Part shown: piece after piece, positions 9,311-17,040 of the stretch | Layout: the number at the start of each line of letters is the position of its first letter | Position numbering within the stretch: position 1 is the stretch's first letter | Assembly: GCA_030426245.1 (NCBI GenBank) | Contig: JAUHYZ010000012.1 | Coordinates: 1 to 60,385, forward strand | Direction: 5' to 3' | Source of the DNA: Alphaproteobacteria bacterium | GTDB lineage: Bacteria; Pseudomonadota; Alphaproteobacteria; Sphingomonadales; Sphingomonadaceae | DNA: 60,385 bases | Program-made: the position numbers and the translations under genes | Notes under the pieces: generated by a model | What the model was told of the DNA's origin: nothing | Database searches by the model: none | Seen by the model: only the letters and a program-made list of their open reading frames with translations

Positions 9311-10564
9311 ATGCTCACTTCCGATCGACAGGACAGTTTCAAGCCGCTCAAGCTGCCGGTGGGCTGGACCTTCGGCGGGCTTGCCGCCGGGCTGGCCTGC
9401 GGGATTGCGCTGAGCGGCACACCGGCAATCGGCCCGGTGCTGGATGTCACGGGCACGCTCGGCGCTTTGTGGCTGCGGGCCTTGCAGATGACGATCCTGC
9501 CACTGGTGGCGGCCCTGCTGGTCACCGGCATCGCCAGAATGGTCGAAACCGCCCGGGCCGGTGCAACCGCGCGGCGCAGCCTGTTCGCCTTCGCTGCGAT
9601 CCTGGCCAGCGGCACGCTGTTGGCCGCCTTCGCGATGCCTGCCCTGCTGGCGGCCTTCCCGATCCCGGACCAGGCCGGAGCGGCGCTGTCCGTTACGCCG
9701 CGCGATGCGCAGGAAGTGCCCGGCATCGGGGAGTTCATCCTCTCTCTGGTCGCACCCAATGTCGTGACCGCCGCGGCGGAAAACGCCTATCTGCCGATCA
9801 TCGTCTTCTTCGCCCTGTTTGCCGTGGCCCTGGCAAGAGTGCCCGGCGATCAGCGCACGATCATGCTGGGCTTCTTCCAGGCGCTCGGCAACATCATGCT
9901 CACGATCGTCGGCTGGATCCTTTGGCTGGCGCCTGCGGGCGTGTTCGCCTTGGCAATCGGCGTCGCGGCGCGCAGCGGGGGAGAAGCGATCGCAGCGCTG
10001 GGCCACTACATCCTGCTGGTATCGAGCCTGGGCCTCGCCGTGCTGGTGGCGGCCTATGGCGTCGCGGTTCTGGCAGGGCGCAGATCGCCCCTGGCGTTCG
10101 CCCGCGCAGTCCTGCCCGCCCAGGCAGTCGCCTTTTCCACCCAAAGCTCTCTCGCCAGCCTGCCCGCCATGCTCGCTTCCTGCCGCGTGCTGGGCGTGCG
10201 CGAAACGACGGCGGACTTCGTGCTGCCCTTGGCCGTCGCGATCTTCAGGGCGACGAGCCCGGCGATGAATCTGGCTGTGGCGATCTATGTCGCCAAGCTG
10301 GTCGGTGTGCCGCTTACCCCGGCAACGATTGCGGCCGGCGCGGCAGTGGCATTGGTCACCACCGTCGGCTCGGTAAGTCTGCCTGGTTCGATCAGCTTCG
10401 TGACGTCCATTGCACCGATCGCGCTGGCGATGGGAGTGCCGATCGCTCCGCTGGCCCTGCTCGTCGCCGTGGAAATGCTGCCCGACATCGTGCGCACCGT
10501 CGGCAATGTTACGATGAATGTCGCTGTGACAGCCTCAGTCGATCAAGCTCAACAGGAAGATTGA
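9311..10564 (+). CDS. Dicarboxylate/amino acid:cation symporter (DAACS family)
   Basis: A 417-residue inner-membrane protein with about eight hydrophobic helices and two re-entrant loops. It contains the serine-rich hairpin [14 protein letters not shown], matching the AFSTxSSxATLP signature of GltP/DctA-type symporters. It also has the TM7-like [14 protein letters not shown] and the TM8-like [19 protein letters not shown], which corresponds to the substrate-binding D-x3-T-x3-N-V. It probably takes up glutamate, aspartate or C4-dicarboxylates with Na+ or H+; the exact substrate is not readable. RBS AAGGA lies 5 nt before the ATG. Monocistronic. Confidence 0.88.
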   Translation: MLTSDRQDSFKPLKLPVGWTFGGLAAGLACGIALSGTPAIGPVLDVTGTLGALWLRALQMTILPLVAALLVTGIARMVETARAGATARRSLFAFAAILASGTLLAAFAMPALLAAFPIPDQAGAALSVTPRDAQEVPGIGEFILSLVAPNVVTAAAENAYLPIIVFFALFAVALARVPGDQRTIMLGFFQALGNIMLTIVGWILWLAPAGVFALAIGVAARSGGEAIAALGHYILLVSSLGLAVLVAAYGVAVLAGRRSPLAFARAVLPAQAVAFSTQSSLASLPAMLASCRVLGVRETTADFVLPLAVAIFRATSPAMNLAVAIYVAKLVGVPLTPATIAAGAAVALVTTVGSVSLPGSISFVTSIAPIALAMGVPIAPLALLVAVEMLPDIVRTVGNVTMNVAVTASVDQAQQED

Positions 10565-10602
10565 TTTCACAAAACCGGCAACTACAGCGCAACAAACACG
10601 TT

Positions 10603-10620
10603 GTACCTGCAAGTACCTGC
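10603..10620. repeat. Tandem GTACCTGC direct repeat upstream of sodB
   Basis: Two copies of GTACCTGC at 10603-10610 and 10613-10620 are spaced exactly 10 bp apart (one helical turn), 44-61 bp before the sodB ATG. The placement would suit a regulator-binding site, but no regulator can be assigned. Confidence 0.4.
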
Positions 10621-10663
10621 GTTTTCTGCGCAGTAAGCGTTTCACTAGACTGATGGAGATTGC

Positions 10664-11272
10664 ATGCCTTTCGAACTGATTGACCTTCCCTTCGCCAGCG
10701 ACGCCCTCGCTCCCGCGATTTCAGCCGAGACGTTGAGCTTCCATCACGGCAAGCACCACAAGACCTATGTCGACAAAACCAATGCCGCGGTCGAAGGCAC
10801 AGACATGGCGTCAGACGATCTCGAAACGCTGATCGGCAAAGTGCGCGGCAGCAATCAGGGACTGTTCAACAATTCAGCCCAGATCTGGAACCACGGTTTC
10901 TACTGGTATTCGCTTTGCAGCGACGGCTGCACCCCTTCCGGCGATCTGGCCGCGAAGATCGACGAGGCTTTCGGCTCGCTCGACGCACTGAAGGAAAAGC
11001 TCGCCAGTTCCGGCGCCGGCCACTTCGCTTCGGGCTGGGTGTGGCTCGCCGAAAAGGGCGGCAAGCTGTCCGTCGAAGAAACGCATGACGCCGACACGCT
11101 GGCCGACGGCGACATGAACCCGCTGCTGGTCATCGACCTGTGGGAACACGCCTATTACCTGGACCACCAGAATGCGCGTCCGGCCTATCTCGACGCTGTG
11201 ATCGCCAAGCTCAATTGGGATTTCGCGGCCGAGAACCTGGCCCGCGGCAGCACCTGGAAATATCCCGGCTGA
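10664..11272 (+). CDS. sodB: Superoxide dismutase (Fe type)
   Basis: Dismutates superoxide to H2O2 and O2 in the cytoplasm. The 202-residue protein has metal ligands His in FHHGKHHKTYV, His in QIWNHGFYW, and Asp and His in DLWEHAYYLDHQN. FNNSAQIWNH and the length favour the iron form over Mn. RBS GGAG precedes the ATG. It is followed by a good intrinsic terminator, and the next gene is convergent, so sodB is monocistronic. KatG later in the window would remove the H2O2 produced. Confidence 0.95.
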   Translation: MPFELIDLPFASDALAPAISAETLSFHHGKHHKTYVDKTNAAVEGTDMASDDLETLIGKVRGSNQGLFNNSAQIWNHGFYWYSLCSDGCTPSGDLAAKIDEAFGSLDALKEKLASSGAGHFASGWVWLAEKGGKLSVEETHDADTLADGDMNPLLVIDLWEHAYYLDHQNARPAYLDAVIAKLNWDFAAENLARGSTWKYPG

Positions 11273-11296
11273 ACCTGACCGGATATCGAAGCAATG

Positions 11297-11333
11297 GCCC
11301 GCCTGCCGCACACCCGGCACGGCGGGCTTTTTC
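11297..11333 (+). terminator. Intrinsic terminator of sodB
   Basis: GCCCGCCTGCC pairs with GGCA-C-GGCGGGC (one bulged C) and is followed directly by TTTTTC. It sits about 25 nt after the sodB stop. Confidence 0.85.
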
Positions 11334-11338
11334 TTGCC

Positions 11339-12538
11339 CTAAGCCGGCGGCGCTTCGCCTTCTTCCAGCCCGGGATCGAACAGGCTGGTCGCAAAAAGCG
11401 GCTCCCCGAAAACGAACCCCACCAGGTTGGGCTTGCCGAGGTGATCGACCAGCGCGGTGAGGGTGAGCAGGATCGGCACTGACAGCAGCGCGCCTGCAAC
11501 GCCCCAGATCCAGGTGAAATAGGACAGGGCGATCAGAATCAGCACCGGATTCATGGTGAAGCGCGCGCCCAGGATCGAAGGCGTCACGATATTCGATTCG
11601 ATCGTATGCAGGCCCAAATACGTAGCCGCCGGGATCAGGCCGAGAAGAAACGTATCGTAAGTGGCCAGACCGAAGAGAGCGAGCAGCCCCACCATTGCGG
11701 CCGGCCCGACATAGGGCAGGAAATTGAGCAGGGCCGCAAGCCCGCCCCACATGACGGGGGCATCCATGCCCAGTGCCCAGGCCCCCAGCGCCACAACGAT
11801 ACCGACGCCAAGATTGATCAGGCTGACAGTAATAATATAGGCGGCCACCCGGTCCTGCACATCGCGGATCGCCCTGGCGGCCTTCACGCTGGTCCCGAAG
11901 GAAGAGCGCTGCATCAGCAGATGGCTGCGGATATTTGTGCGCCCCTGGATCATGAAAAAGGCCATGAGGAAGGTGAGGAATATCTCGATCACCAGGCTCG
12001 GCGTGGCGATGGCAAGTTCCTCCACGATCGAAGGTTCGGCAATCACCACCTGTTGCCTGCCGGCGCGGCCGGCCATTTCGGCAAGCTGATCGTTGAGCCT
12101 TTCGACCCAGGCCAGGCTGCCGCGCAGTTCGCTGAATTGCCGGCCCACTGCATCCAGCATCGCAGGCAGCCGATCATAGAGATCCACTGCCGGGCGCAGA
12201 ATCGTCAACAGCGCGACGATGACCACCGCCAGGAAAGCGAGCATGGACAGAAAAGAGGCGAGGACATTGGGCAGGCCCAGCATCGTCAACCGGTCCGCAA
12301 GCGGAGATAGCACGATCGAGAGGATGATCGCCGCAACCAGCGGCAGGAACACCACCGACCCGATCGAAAGCACGAATGGCAAGGCCAGGAACAGGCCGAT
12401 GGCAAGCAACAGGACCAGCGCGGAAATCAGCCGCAATTCCTGGGCGGCAAAGGTGAGATTTCGGCGTCGCGGCGCGCCCAAGCTGGACGGCGCAGGCTCT
12501 TGCGTTTGGCCTTCCTCTATCTCCGAATCGGACGTCAT
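11339..12538 (-). CDS. AI-2E family transporter (PerM-like)
   Basis: A 399-residue polytopic membrane protein with the PF01594 layout. It has two N-terminal helix pairs (ISALVLLLAIGLFLALPFVL, VVFLPLVAAIILSIVLSP) and an extracytoplasmic helical region at about 130-200. A C-terminal bundle with LNFLPYVGPAA and the family motif HTIESNIVTPSILGARFTMNPV follows. The family includes the AI-2 exporter TqsA and Na+(Li+)/H+ antiporters; the substrate is not deducible. Convergent with sodB, and immediately downstream of the ecfG operon on the same strand with about 70 nt between. Confidence 0.9.
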   Translation of the reverse strand: MTSDSEIEEGQTQEPAPSSLGAPRRRNLTFAAQELRLISALVLLLAIGLFLALPFVLSIGSVVFLPLVAAIILSIVLSPLADRLTMLGLPNVLASFLSMLAFLAVVIVALLTILRPAVDLYDRLPAMLDAVGRQFSELRGSLAWVERLNDQLAEMAGRAGRQQVVIAEPSIVEELAIATPSLVIEIFLTFLMAFFMIQGRTNIRSHLLMQRSSFGTSVKAARAIRDVQDRVAAYIITVSLINLGVGIVVALGAWALGMDAPVMWGGLAALLNFLPYVGPAAMVGLLALFGLATYDTFLLGLIPAATYLGLHTIESNIVTPSILGARFTMNPVLILIALSYFTWIWGVAGALLSVPILLTLTALVDHLGKPNLVGFVFGEPLFATSLFDPGLEEGEAPPA

Positions 12539-12611
12539 CGAACCTCGCCCCTCCCCGCGGGCGGCTCGTCATATTTGCTCGCCTTGTACTGCACGATCAA
12601 GCGCATTGCGC

Positions 12612-13235
12612 TCAGTCGTCTTCGGGTTTGCCTGCCGCAGCGGCTCCGGCCGCTTCATCGAGCTCCTGCAAAATCGCCCCATGCGCATAGACATCGTCGG
12701 AAGAGCGCTTGGGGACATCGCCGTCGTCCATCATCGCGGACAAGGTCGCCCGCGCACGCCCGACCCGGCTCTTGATCGTGCCGACCGCACAGCCGCAGAT
12801 CTGGGCGGCTTCTTCATAGGAAAATCCGCCTGCCCCAACCAGCAGCAGCGCCTCGCGCCGTTCATCGGGCAGGGTCAGCAAGGCGCGGTGCAGATCGCCC
12901 AGATGAACCGGTTCTTCCTGATCCGCCGGTGCGGTCAGGATGCGTTCGGCCACGGTCTCGTCATATTCGCCGCGGAAGCGGTTGCGCCGCATATCCGTCA
13001 GATAGGCGTTACGCAGAATCACGAAGGTCCAGGCGCGCATGCTCGTACCCGGCTCGAAACGTTCCCGCGCGGCCCAGGCCTTCAGCAAGGCTTCCTGCAC
13101 CAGATCGTCGGCCATGTCCGCCCGGCCGCACAAACCGCGTGCGAATGCACGCAGATGGGGGATGACCTCGGTAAGCTCTCGTTTGAATTCGGCCGAGCTG
13201 GCGCCCGACTTGTCGCTAGATCGATCCTTGCTCAT
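12612..13235 (-). CDS. ecfG: ECF sigma factor EcfG (general stress response)
   Basis: A 207-residue ECF15-type sigma factor that directs RNA polymerase to stress promoters once NepR is titrated by phosphorylated PhyR. Region 2 (RAFARGLCGRADMADDLVQEALLKAWAA, then AWTFVILRNAYLTD) and region 4 (LLTLPDERREALLLVGAGGFSYEEAAQICGCAVGTIKSRVGRAR) are complete. The ATG overlaps the nepR stop (ATGA), the classical nepR-ecfG coupling. The operon has a perfect EcfG promoter of its own, so positive autoregulation is expected. Confidence 0.95.
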   Translation of the reverse strand: MSKDRSSDKSGASSAEFKRELTEVIPHLRAFARGLCGRADMADDLVQEALLKAWAARERFEPGTSMRAWTFVILRNAYLTDMRRNRFRGEYDETVAERILTAPADQEEPVHLGDLHRALLTLPDERREALLLVGAGGFSYEEAAQICGCAVGTIKSRVGRARATLSAMMDDGDVPKRSSDDVYAHGAILQELDEAAGAAAAGKPEDD

Positions 13236-13408
13236 TTGTCCGCATCGTCCAGCTTGGAGAGCAGATCCTTGAAGTTGTCGGGAAGCGGTTCGTCGACGAC
13301 CGAATCGTAAAGCTTCTTGAGCCCGCTGGCCCAGCCTGGCTCTTCCATTTGCTTGCTTTCCGCCGGTTTCACGCCAGACTTCCCATCATGCTTCTTCGCC
13401 TCGGACAT
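13232..13408 (-). CDS. nepR: Anti-sigma factor NepR
   Basis: A 58-residue protein read directly from the sequence and easily missed by length filters. It binds and inhibits EcfG and is released by the sigma-like domain of PhyR. The conserved NepR core is present: GLKKLYDSVVDEPLPDNF followed by KDLLSKLDDADK. This gives helix alpha1 (LKKLYDSVVDEPLPD) and helix alpha2 (FKDLLSKLD). The first 25 residues are Lys/Ser-rich and disordered-looking, as usual. It is first in the operon and overlaps ecfG by 4 nt. Its promoter is the EcfG box about 57 nt upstream. Confidence 0.93.
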   Translation of the reverse strand: MSEAKKHDGKSGVKPAESKQMEEPGWASGLKKLYDSVVDEPLPDNFKDLLSKLDDADK

Positions 13409-13462
13409 TTAGTGGTACCTGCTCCGCCCTCAAAAATTCGCCAGATTATGATCTACCTGCTT

Positions 13463-13487
13463 GGAACGAAAACGTGACTGTCTGGTT
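13463..13487 (+). promoter_or_regulatory. Overlapping EcfG-like promoter facing the HWE kinase
   Basis: The same DNA read on the plus strand gives GGAAC (13463-13467), 16 nt, then GGTT (13484-13487), one mismatch from CGTT. The segment is a near-palindrome, so one site could fire divergently for nepR-ecfG and for the sensor kinase gene. Confidence 0.5.
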
Positions 13488-13489
13488 CC
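13465..13489 (-). promoter_or_regulatory. EcfG-dependent promoter of nepR-ecfG
   Basis: On the minus strand, GGAAC (13489-13485), a 16-nt spacer, then CGTT (13468-13465): an exact match to the alphaproteobacterial EcfG consensus GGAAC-N16/17-CGTT. The nepR ATG lies 57 nt below the end of the -10 element, which implies an autoregulatory loop. Confidence 0.88.
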
Positions 13490-13634
13490 CAACACGTGCA
13501 CTCTACGCCTAGAGTATCGCGGCGATGGTGCAACCAAAGAGCTGCCGCGCCCGCTAGATCGGCCGAAAAAGGGGGCACAGACGGCGGCTGGCAGGCACGT
13601 AGAGAAGGCCGGGTTCGGTTGGGAGCCGTTACGC

Positions 13635-15296
13635 TTGGAGAGAATTCTTTTTCGCCGAACCAACGCCCGCCGCTGGCTGACGCAGTTCCCCCGCGCCGTT
13701 CCACTGGCGATTTTTCTGCTCATCATGTCGATCGCGGCGGTCAGTACGTTTGCCATCGAACGCGGCGAACGCCGCAGCGAAAGCGCGCAGCTCAGCGAAC
13801 GGACCAGTGCGGTCGCATCTGCGCTGGAACGGCGCGCCAACACCAACGCAGCCTATTTGCGCGCCGGTGCGGCGCTCTTCGCGACGCTGAACGACGTGCC
13901 GCCATCGCGCTTCCGCAGCTTCGTGAGCGAGTTGCGGCTGGATGAGGATTATCGCGGGACCGAAGGCATCGGCTGGGCCCAGCGCGTCAGCCCCAATGGG
14001 CAAAGCGCCTTCAACCGGCTGCTTGCCAGCGAATATGGCGATGCCGTGACGCTGCATCCGGCGATTGCCCCGGGCCAGCCCTTCGCCGTGCCGGTCACCT
14101 TTCTGGAGCCCGATACGCAGCGCAATCGCCGCGCCCTGGGTTTCGACATGTATTCCGAAGAAGTGCGCCGAGCCGCGATGACCGAGGCGGAAAGAACTGC
14201 GCAGCCGACCGCCACCGGCAAGGTTGTGCTGGTGCAGGAAGGCGGCGCGCAAGCGCCGGGTTTCCTGATCTATATGCCGGTATTCGAAACCACGCCCGGG
14301 GGCGCGCGGCTGAAGGGTTTCGTCTATTCCGCCTTCAATGCTCAGGCGTTCCTTTCCTCCGTGCTGCGGATCGAAGGGGCGGGCGACAACACCGTGCGCA
14401 TCTATGACGAGAAGGTTCAGCCCGATCGCCTGATGGCGCGCAGCCGCGCCCCCAGCGCCGACAGCATACATGCGCGGGAATCGGTGATGATTGCAGGCCA
14501 TCGCTGGATCCTGGTGATGTCCCACGAAAAGGCCGCTGCGCTTTCTCCGCTTTCCAAGATCACATTGCTGTTCGGTCTCGCAGTGGCCGGCCTGCTGGCG
14601 CTGGTCGCCCGGATTCTCACGCAGCAGGCGAAGGAAGACGGCGAACGCCTGTCATGGTTCGAGGAACAGAACGCCATCCGCAACTCGCTCACGCGGGAAC
14701 TCAACCACCGGGTGAAGAACACGCTGGCCAATGTACTGTCGATCGTGGCGCTCACGCGGCGGCGCGCATCCACGCTGGACGAGTTCGCGGAAGGGCTCGA
14801 CGGACGCATCAGGGCGCTTTCGGCCACGCATGACCTGCTCACCCAGTCGGATTGGGGGCCCACTCCGATGGGCGCCGTGATCGAAGCGGAGCTGGCCCCC
14901 TATGCCCGCGATGCTCGCGATGCAGGCCCGGTCATCTCGCTCGACGGGCCGCAGATAGAATTGGCGCCCAGCGATGCCCTGTCGCTGGGCTTGGCGATCC
15001 ATGAACTGGCGACCAATGCCGCCAAATACGGCTCGCTCAGCCAGCCGGGGGGCAAATTATCCGTGAAATGGGGCCTTTCGGGCGCAAGTCACGCCCGCAT
15101 CGACTGGGTCGAAACCGGCGGACCGCCAATTCCCGAAGACCGCGGCCGCGGTTTCGGTATGGATCTGCTGGAAAAGATCGTCGCGGACGAGTTGCAGAAC
15201 CCGGTCAGGATCGATTTCGATCCCGCCGGCCTGCGCTGCACATTGACCGTGCCGGTGCGCGCTCCGCGGGTATTCACGATCCGCGGCCGGAATTGA
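13635..15296 (+). CDS. CHASE-domain HWE-family sensor histidine kinase (PhyK/PhyP-like)
   Basis: A sensor protein of about 553 residues. A first membrane helix (PLAIFLLIMSIAAVSTFAIE, residues 23-42) leads to a periplasmic CHASE domain (about 45-300). A second helix (ITLLFGLAVAGLLALVARIL, 308-328) and the kinase core follow. The HWE hallmarks are present: phospho-acceptor His358 in RELNHRVKNTLANV, HELATNAAKYG in the N box (H456), and DWVETGG (W-x-E). Lying between nepR-ecfG and phyR, it most likely controls PhyR phosphorylation, as kinase or phosphatase. The start is uncertain: an open frame reaches back to a TTG at 13461, but that overlaps the promoter. I therefore prefer the TTG at 13635, which has GGGAG upstream. 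Confidence 0.82.
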   Translation: MERILFRRTNARRWLTQFPRAVPLAIFLLIMSIAAVSTFAIERGERRSESAQLSERTSAVASALERRANTNAAYLRAGAALFATLNDVPPSRFRSFVSELRLDEDYRGTEGIGWAQRVSPNGQSAFNRLLASEYGDAVTLHPAIAPGQPFAVPVTFLEPDTQRNRRALGFDMYSEEVRRAAMTEAERTAQPTATGKVVLVQEGGAQAPGFLIYMPVFETTPGGARLKGFVYSAFNAQAFLSSVLRIEGAGDNTVRIYDEKVQPDRLMARSRAPSADSIHARESVMIAGHRWILVMSHEKAAALSPLSKITLLFGLAVAGLLALVARILTQQAKEDGERLSWFEEQNAIRNSLTRELNHRVKNTLANVLSIVALTRRRASTLDEFAEGLDGRIRALSATHDLLTQSDWGPTPMGAVIEAELAPYARDARDAGPVISLDGPQIELAPSDALSLGLAIHELATNAAKYGSLSQPGGKLSVKWGLSGASHARIDWVETGGPPIPEDRGRGFGMDLLEKIVADELQNPVRIDFDPAGLRCTLTVPVRAPRVFTIRGRN

Positions 15297-15332
15297 TACG
15301 GCGCTCCCGGCCGGCGGATCAGCTGCCGGCCA

Positions 15333-16127
15333 TTACTCGACCGGCCTGCCCGAACGGAAGAACAGCGCCTGGCTGATTGCCGCGCGCACCGTGGCTTCCC
15401 TGAAGGGTTTGGTGATGAGATAGGTTGGCTCTTTCCTCGCGCCGGTCAGAAGCCGTTCCGGATAGGCCGTGATGAAGATCACAGGCACACTCGCAATTGC
15501 GGAGATATCGTCCACCGCGTCGAGTCCGGAACTACCATCCGCCAGCTGGATGTCTGCCAACACGAGGCCGGGCATCTGCTCTGCCACCACTTCGCGGGCC
15601 TGATCGCGTGTGGCGGCTGTGCCGCATACATTGTGGCCGAGCGAGCTGACGAGGTCTTCCAGTTGCATCGAAATGAGCGGCTCGTCTTCGATAATCAGCA
15701 CGCTGGTGGCCGATTCCCGATCGATATCGGCCACGGCTTCGGCGACCAGGGATTCAACGTCCGACGGTGAAATTCCCATGATCTCGCCCGCTTCCTGCGG
15801 TGTGAATTCTTCAAGGGTCGTCAGCAGCAATGCCTGCCGGCTCAGCGGCGTAATCCGCGCCAGTTGGTCGTTCGCTGCGGTTTCGTGCAATCCGCCGGAC
15901 CCGCCTGCGGGTTGCACTTCCACATGCGCATTCGACCAGATGCTGTTGAATGCCTTGTAGAGGGCGATCTTTCCGGTTTCGATCTGCCCAGCGAGCTCCT
16001 TGTCCTGCAAGGCAGCTTCAAGCGTGGCTCTGACAAATGTATCACCGGAATCCTGCGAGCCTGTCAGTGCGCGGGCATATCTGCGAAGATAAGGCAAATG
16101 GGCCGCGACCTTTTCACCAAGCGACAT
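15333..16127 (-). CDS. phyR: Anti-anti-sigma response regulator PhyR
   Basis: A 264-residue two-domain protein. Residues 1-135 form the sigma-like domain that mimics EcfG and captures NepR (LPYLRRYARALTGSQDSGDTF; region-4-like TPLSRQALLLTTLEEFTPQEA, then GEIMGISPSDVESLV). Residues 140-264 are a receiver with acidic pair E147/D148, phospho-acceptor Asp192 (VLADIQLADGSSG) and the conserved Lys in YLITKPF. Phosphorylation opens the sigma-like domain and frees EcfG. A perfect EcfG promoter lies just upstream. It faces the HWE kinase gene convergently. Confidence 0.96.
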   Translation of the reverse strand: MSLGEKVAAHLPYLRRYARALTGSQDSGDTFVRATLEAALQDKELAGQIETGKIALYKAFNSIWSNAHVEVQPAGGSGGLHETAANDQLARITPLSRQALLLTTLEEFTPQEAGEIMGISPSDVESLVAEAVADIDRESATSVLIIEDEPLISMQLEDLVSSLGHNVCGTAATRDQAREVVAEQMPGLVLADIQLADGSSGLDAVDDISAIASVPVIFITAYPERLLTGARKEPTYLITKPFREATVRAAISQALFFRSGRPVE

Positions 16128-16163
16128 TCATGTCCCCTTCCCTTGGAGGTTGTTCCATGCAGC

Positions 16164-16188
16164 AACGAACGGGACACATTTGGGTTCC
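16164..16188 (-). promoter_or_regulatory. EcfG-dependent promoter of phyR
   Basis: On the minus strand, GGAAC (16188-16184), 16 nt, CGTT (16167-16164): an exact consensus match. The -10 element ends 37 nt above the phyR ATG, giving a leader of roughly 30 nt. Confidence 0.87.
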
Positions 16189-16254
16189 CAGCCTATTCGT
16201 CAAGCAGGGAGACGGGCGCTTGGTCGAATAGTCGAAAAAAATTTTCACCGCCCG

Positions 16255-16280
16255 GGAACTGCATCAAGCGCCCGAGCATT
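16255..16280 (+). promoter_or_regulatory. EcfG-like promoter in front of a candidate small RNA
   Basis: On the plus strand, GGAAC (16255-16259), 17 nt, CATT (16277-16280), one mismatch from CGTT. A start 7-10 nt downstream would fall at about 16288, exactly where the first stem of the candidate small RNA begins. Confidence 0.5.
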
Positions 16281-16287
16281 TTAGCTA

Positions 16288-16374
16288 TATCACCGCCGAG
16301 ACCCCCCTCCCGTCCAACCGGCAGGTGATACGATCCCGAAAGGCCTCTGCTCCCCCTAAGCAGAGGCCTTTTTT
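16288..16374 (+). ncRNA. Candidate C-rich small RNA of the general stress response (GsrN-like architecture)
   Basis: Two structured elements fill an otherwise empty gap of 345 nt. First, ATCACCGCCG (16289-16298) pairs with CGGC-A-GGTGAT (16319-16329, one bulged A). This leaves a 20-nt loop at 16299-16318 that contains CCCCCCTCCC. Second, an intrinsic terminator follows with a C-rich loop and a T6 tail. An EcfG-like promoter is placed to start the RNA at the foot of the first stem. An exposed C-rich loop is the known targeting element of the Caulobacter stress RNA GsrN and of other alphaproteobacterial regulators that bind G-rich ribosome-binding sites. The RNA itself is inferred; no homologue was checked. 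Confidence 0.5.
16339..16374 (+). terminator. Strong intrinsic terminator
   Basis: AAAGGCCTCTGC (16339-16350) pairs with GCAGAGGCCTTT across a 9-nt loop TCCCCCTAA and runs into T6 on the plus strand. On the minus strand the tail is only TTT, so it mainly terminates plus-strand transcription, where no protein gene lies upstream. That supports the small RNA call. Confidence 0.85.
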
Positions 16375-16472
16375 CGTGGGTCCCCATATTCCAGGCAATC
16401 GAACATAGCGCGAAAGCCGCCGCATAGCGCAGCCATGCAGCGTCAATTCCGGCAATCCAGAAGCCTGAATGC

Positions 16473-16919
16473 CTATTGCGTGGTGGAAGAGCTCCAGGCG
16501 TTGCGGAACCGCGAGAACAATCCGCGCACTTCATTGGACCGCAACGCATCGAGCAGCATCGAAGGATCGTAAGGCTTTTCGAAAATGGTCCCGAGCCTGG
16601 CTACGTCCGGCGGGATTTCCTCCGGTGCCGCAGTCGAAAAGATGATCTTCGGATGGTCGGGCCGCATGCAGGAAACCACTTCGGCCAGCGCCCATCCGTC
16701 ATTGCGGTCGGCGAGATGCACGTCGAGAATGATTGCATCGGGGAGCGAGCGATCGATCGCGTCCATGGCCAGTGCAATGGTCGGGCAAACGGAAACTTCC
16801 GAAATTCCGCCATCGCGCAGCACATCTTCGATGGACAGCGCGAGCAAGGCATCGTCTTCCACCACCAGGACGTTGCCGGGTGTGGAATCGGAAGACTTCA
16901 TTTTCGCGGTCAGTTCCAT
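16473..16919 (-). CDS. Single-domain response regulator (receiver only)
   Basis: A 148-residue CheY-like protein. It has acidic residues in VVEDDALLALSIEDVL, phospho-acceptor Asp66 in IILDVHLADRNDGWALA, switch Ser/Thr in FSTAAPEEI and the conserved Lys in FEKPYDPS. No output domain is present, so it probably acts through protein-protein phosphotransfer. It carries its own EcfG promoter and lies next to phyR, implying a role in tuning the general stress response. It lacks the FATGUY motif of the Sphingomonas regulator SdrG (here IIFSTAAPEE), so it is not called SdrG. Confidence 0.85.
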   Translation of the reverse strand: MELTAKMKSSDSTPGNVLVVEDDALLALSIEDVLRDGGISEVSVCPTIALAMDAIDRSLPDAIILDVHLADRNDGWALAEVVSCMRPDHPKIIFSTAAPEEIPPDVARLGTIFEKPYDPSMLLDALRSNEVRGLFSRFRNAWSSSTTQ

Positions 16920-16950
16920 GTCAAATTGCCAATTATGCGTGCATGTCTCT

Positions 16951-16976
16951 AACGCCGCGAACCCGCCGCAGGTTCC
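16951..16976 (-). promoter_or_regulatory. EcfG-dependent promoter of the receiver gene
   Basis: On the minus strand, GGAAC (16976-16972), 17 nt, CGTT (16954-16951). The -10 element ends 32 nt above the ATG at 16919, the same geometry as the phyR promoter. Confidence 0.83.
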
Positions 16977-17040
16977 AAACTGTGTCCGGATTCCGCCAAA
17001 CTGTTGCTTTCAGGCTACAGACGGGCTGCCAATTCGGCGC

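Noticed and set aside
13461-13634. Longer N-terminus for the HWE kinase from TTG 13461
   Set aside because: The codon lies inside the divergent EcfG promoter, and the extra residues lack the hydrophobic or domain features expected before the first membrane helix.
16473-16919. Identification of the receiver-only protein as SdrG
   Set aside because: The FATGUY signature is absent (IIFSTAAPEE instead), so only the general class is claimed.
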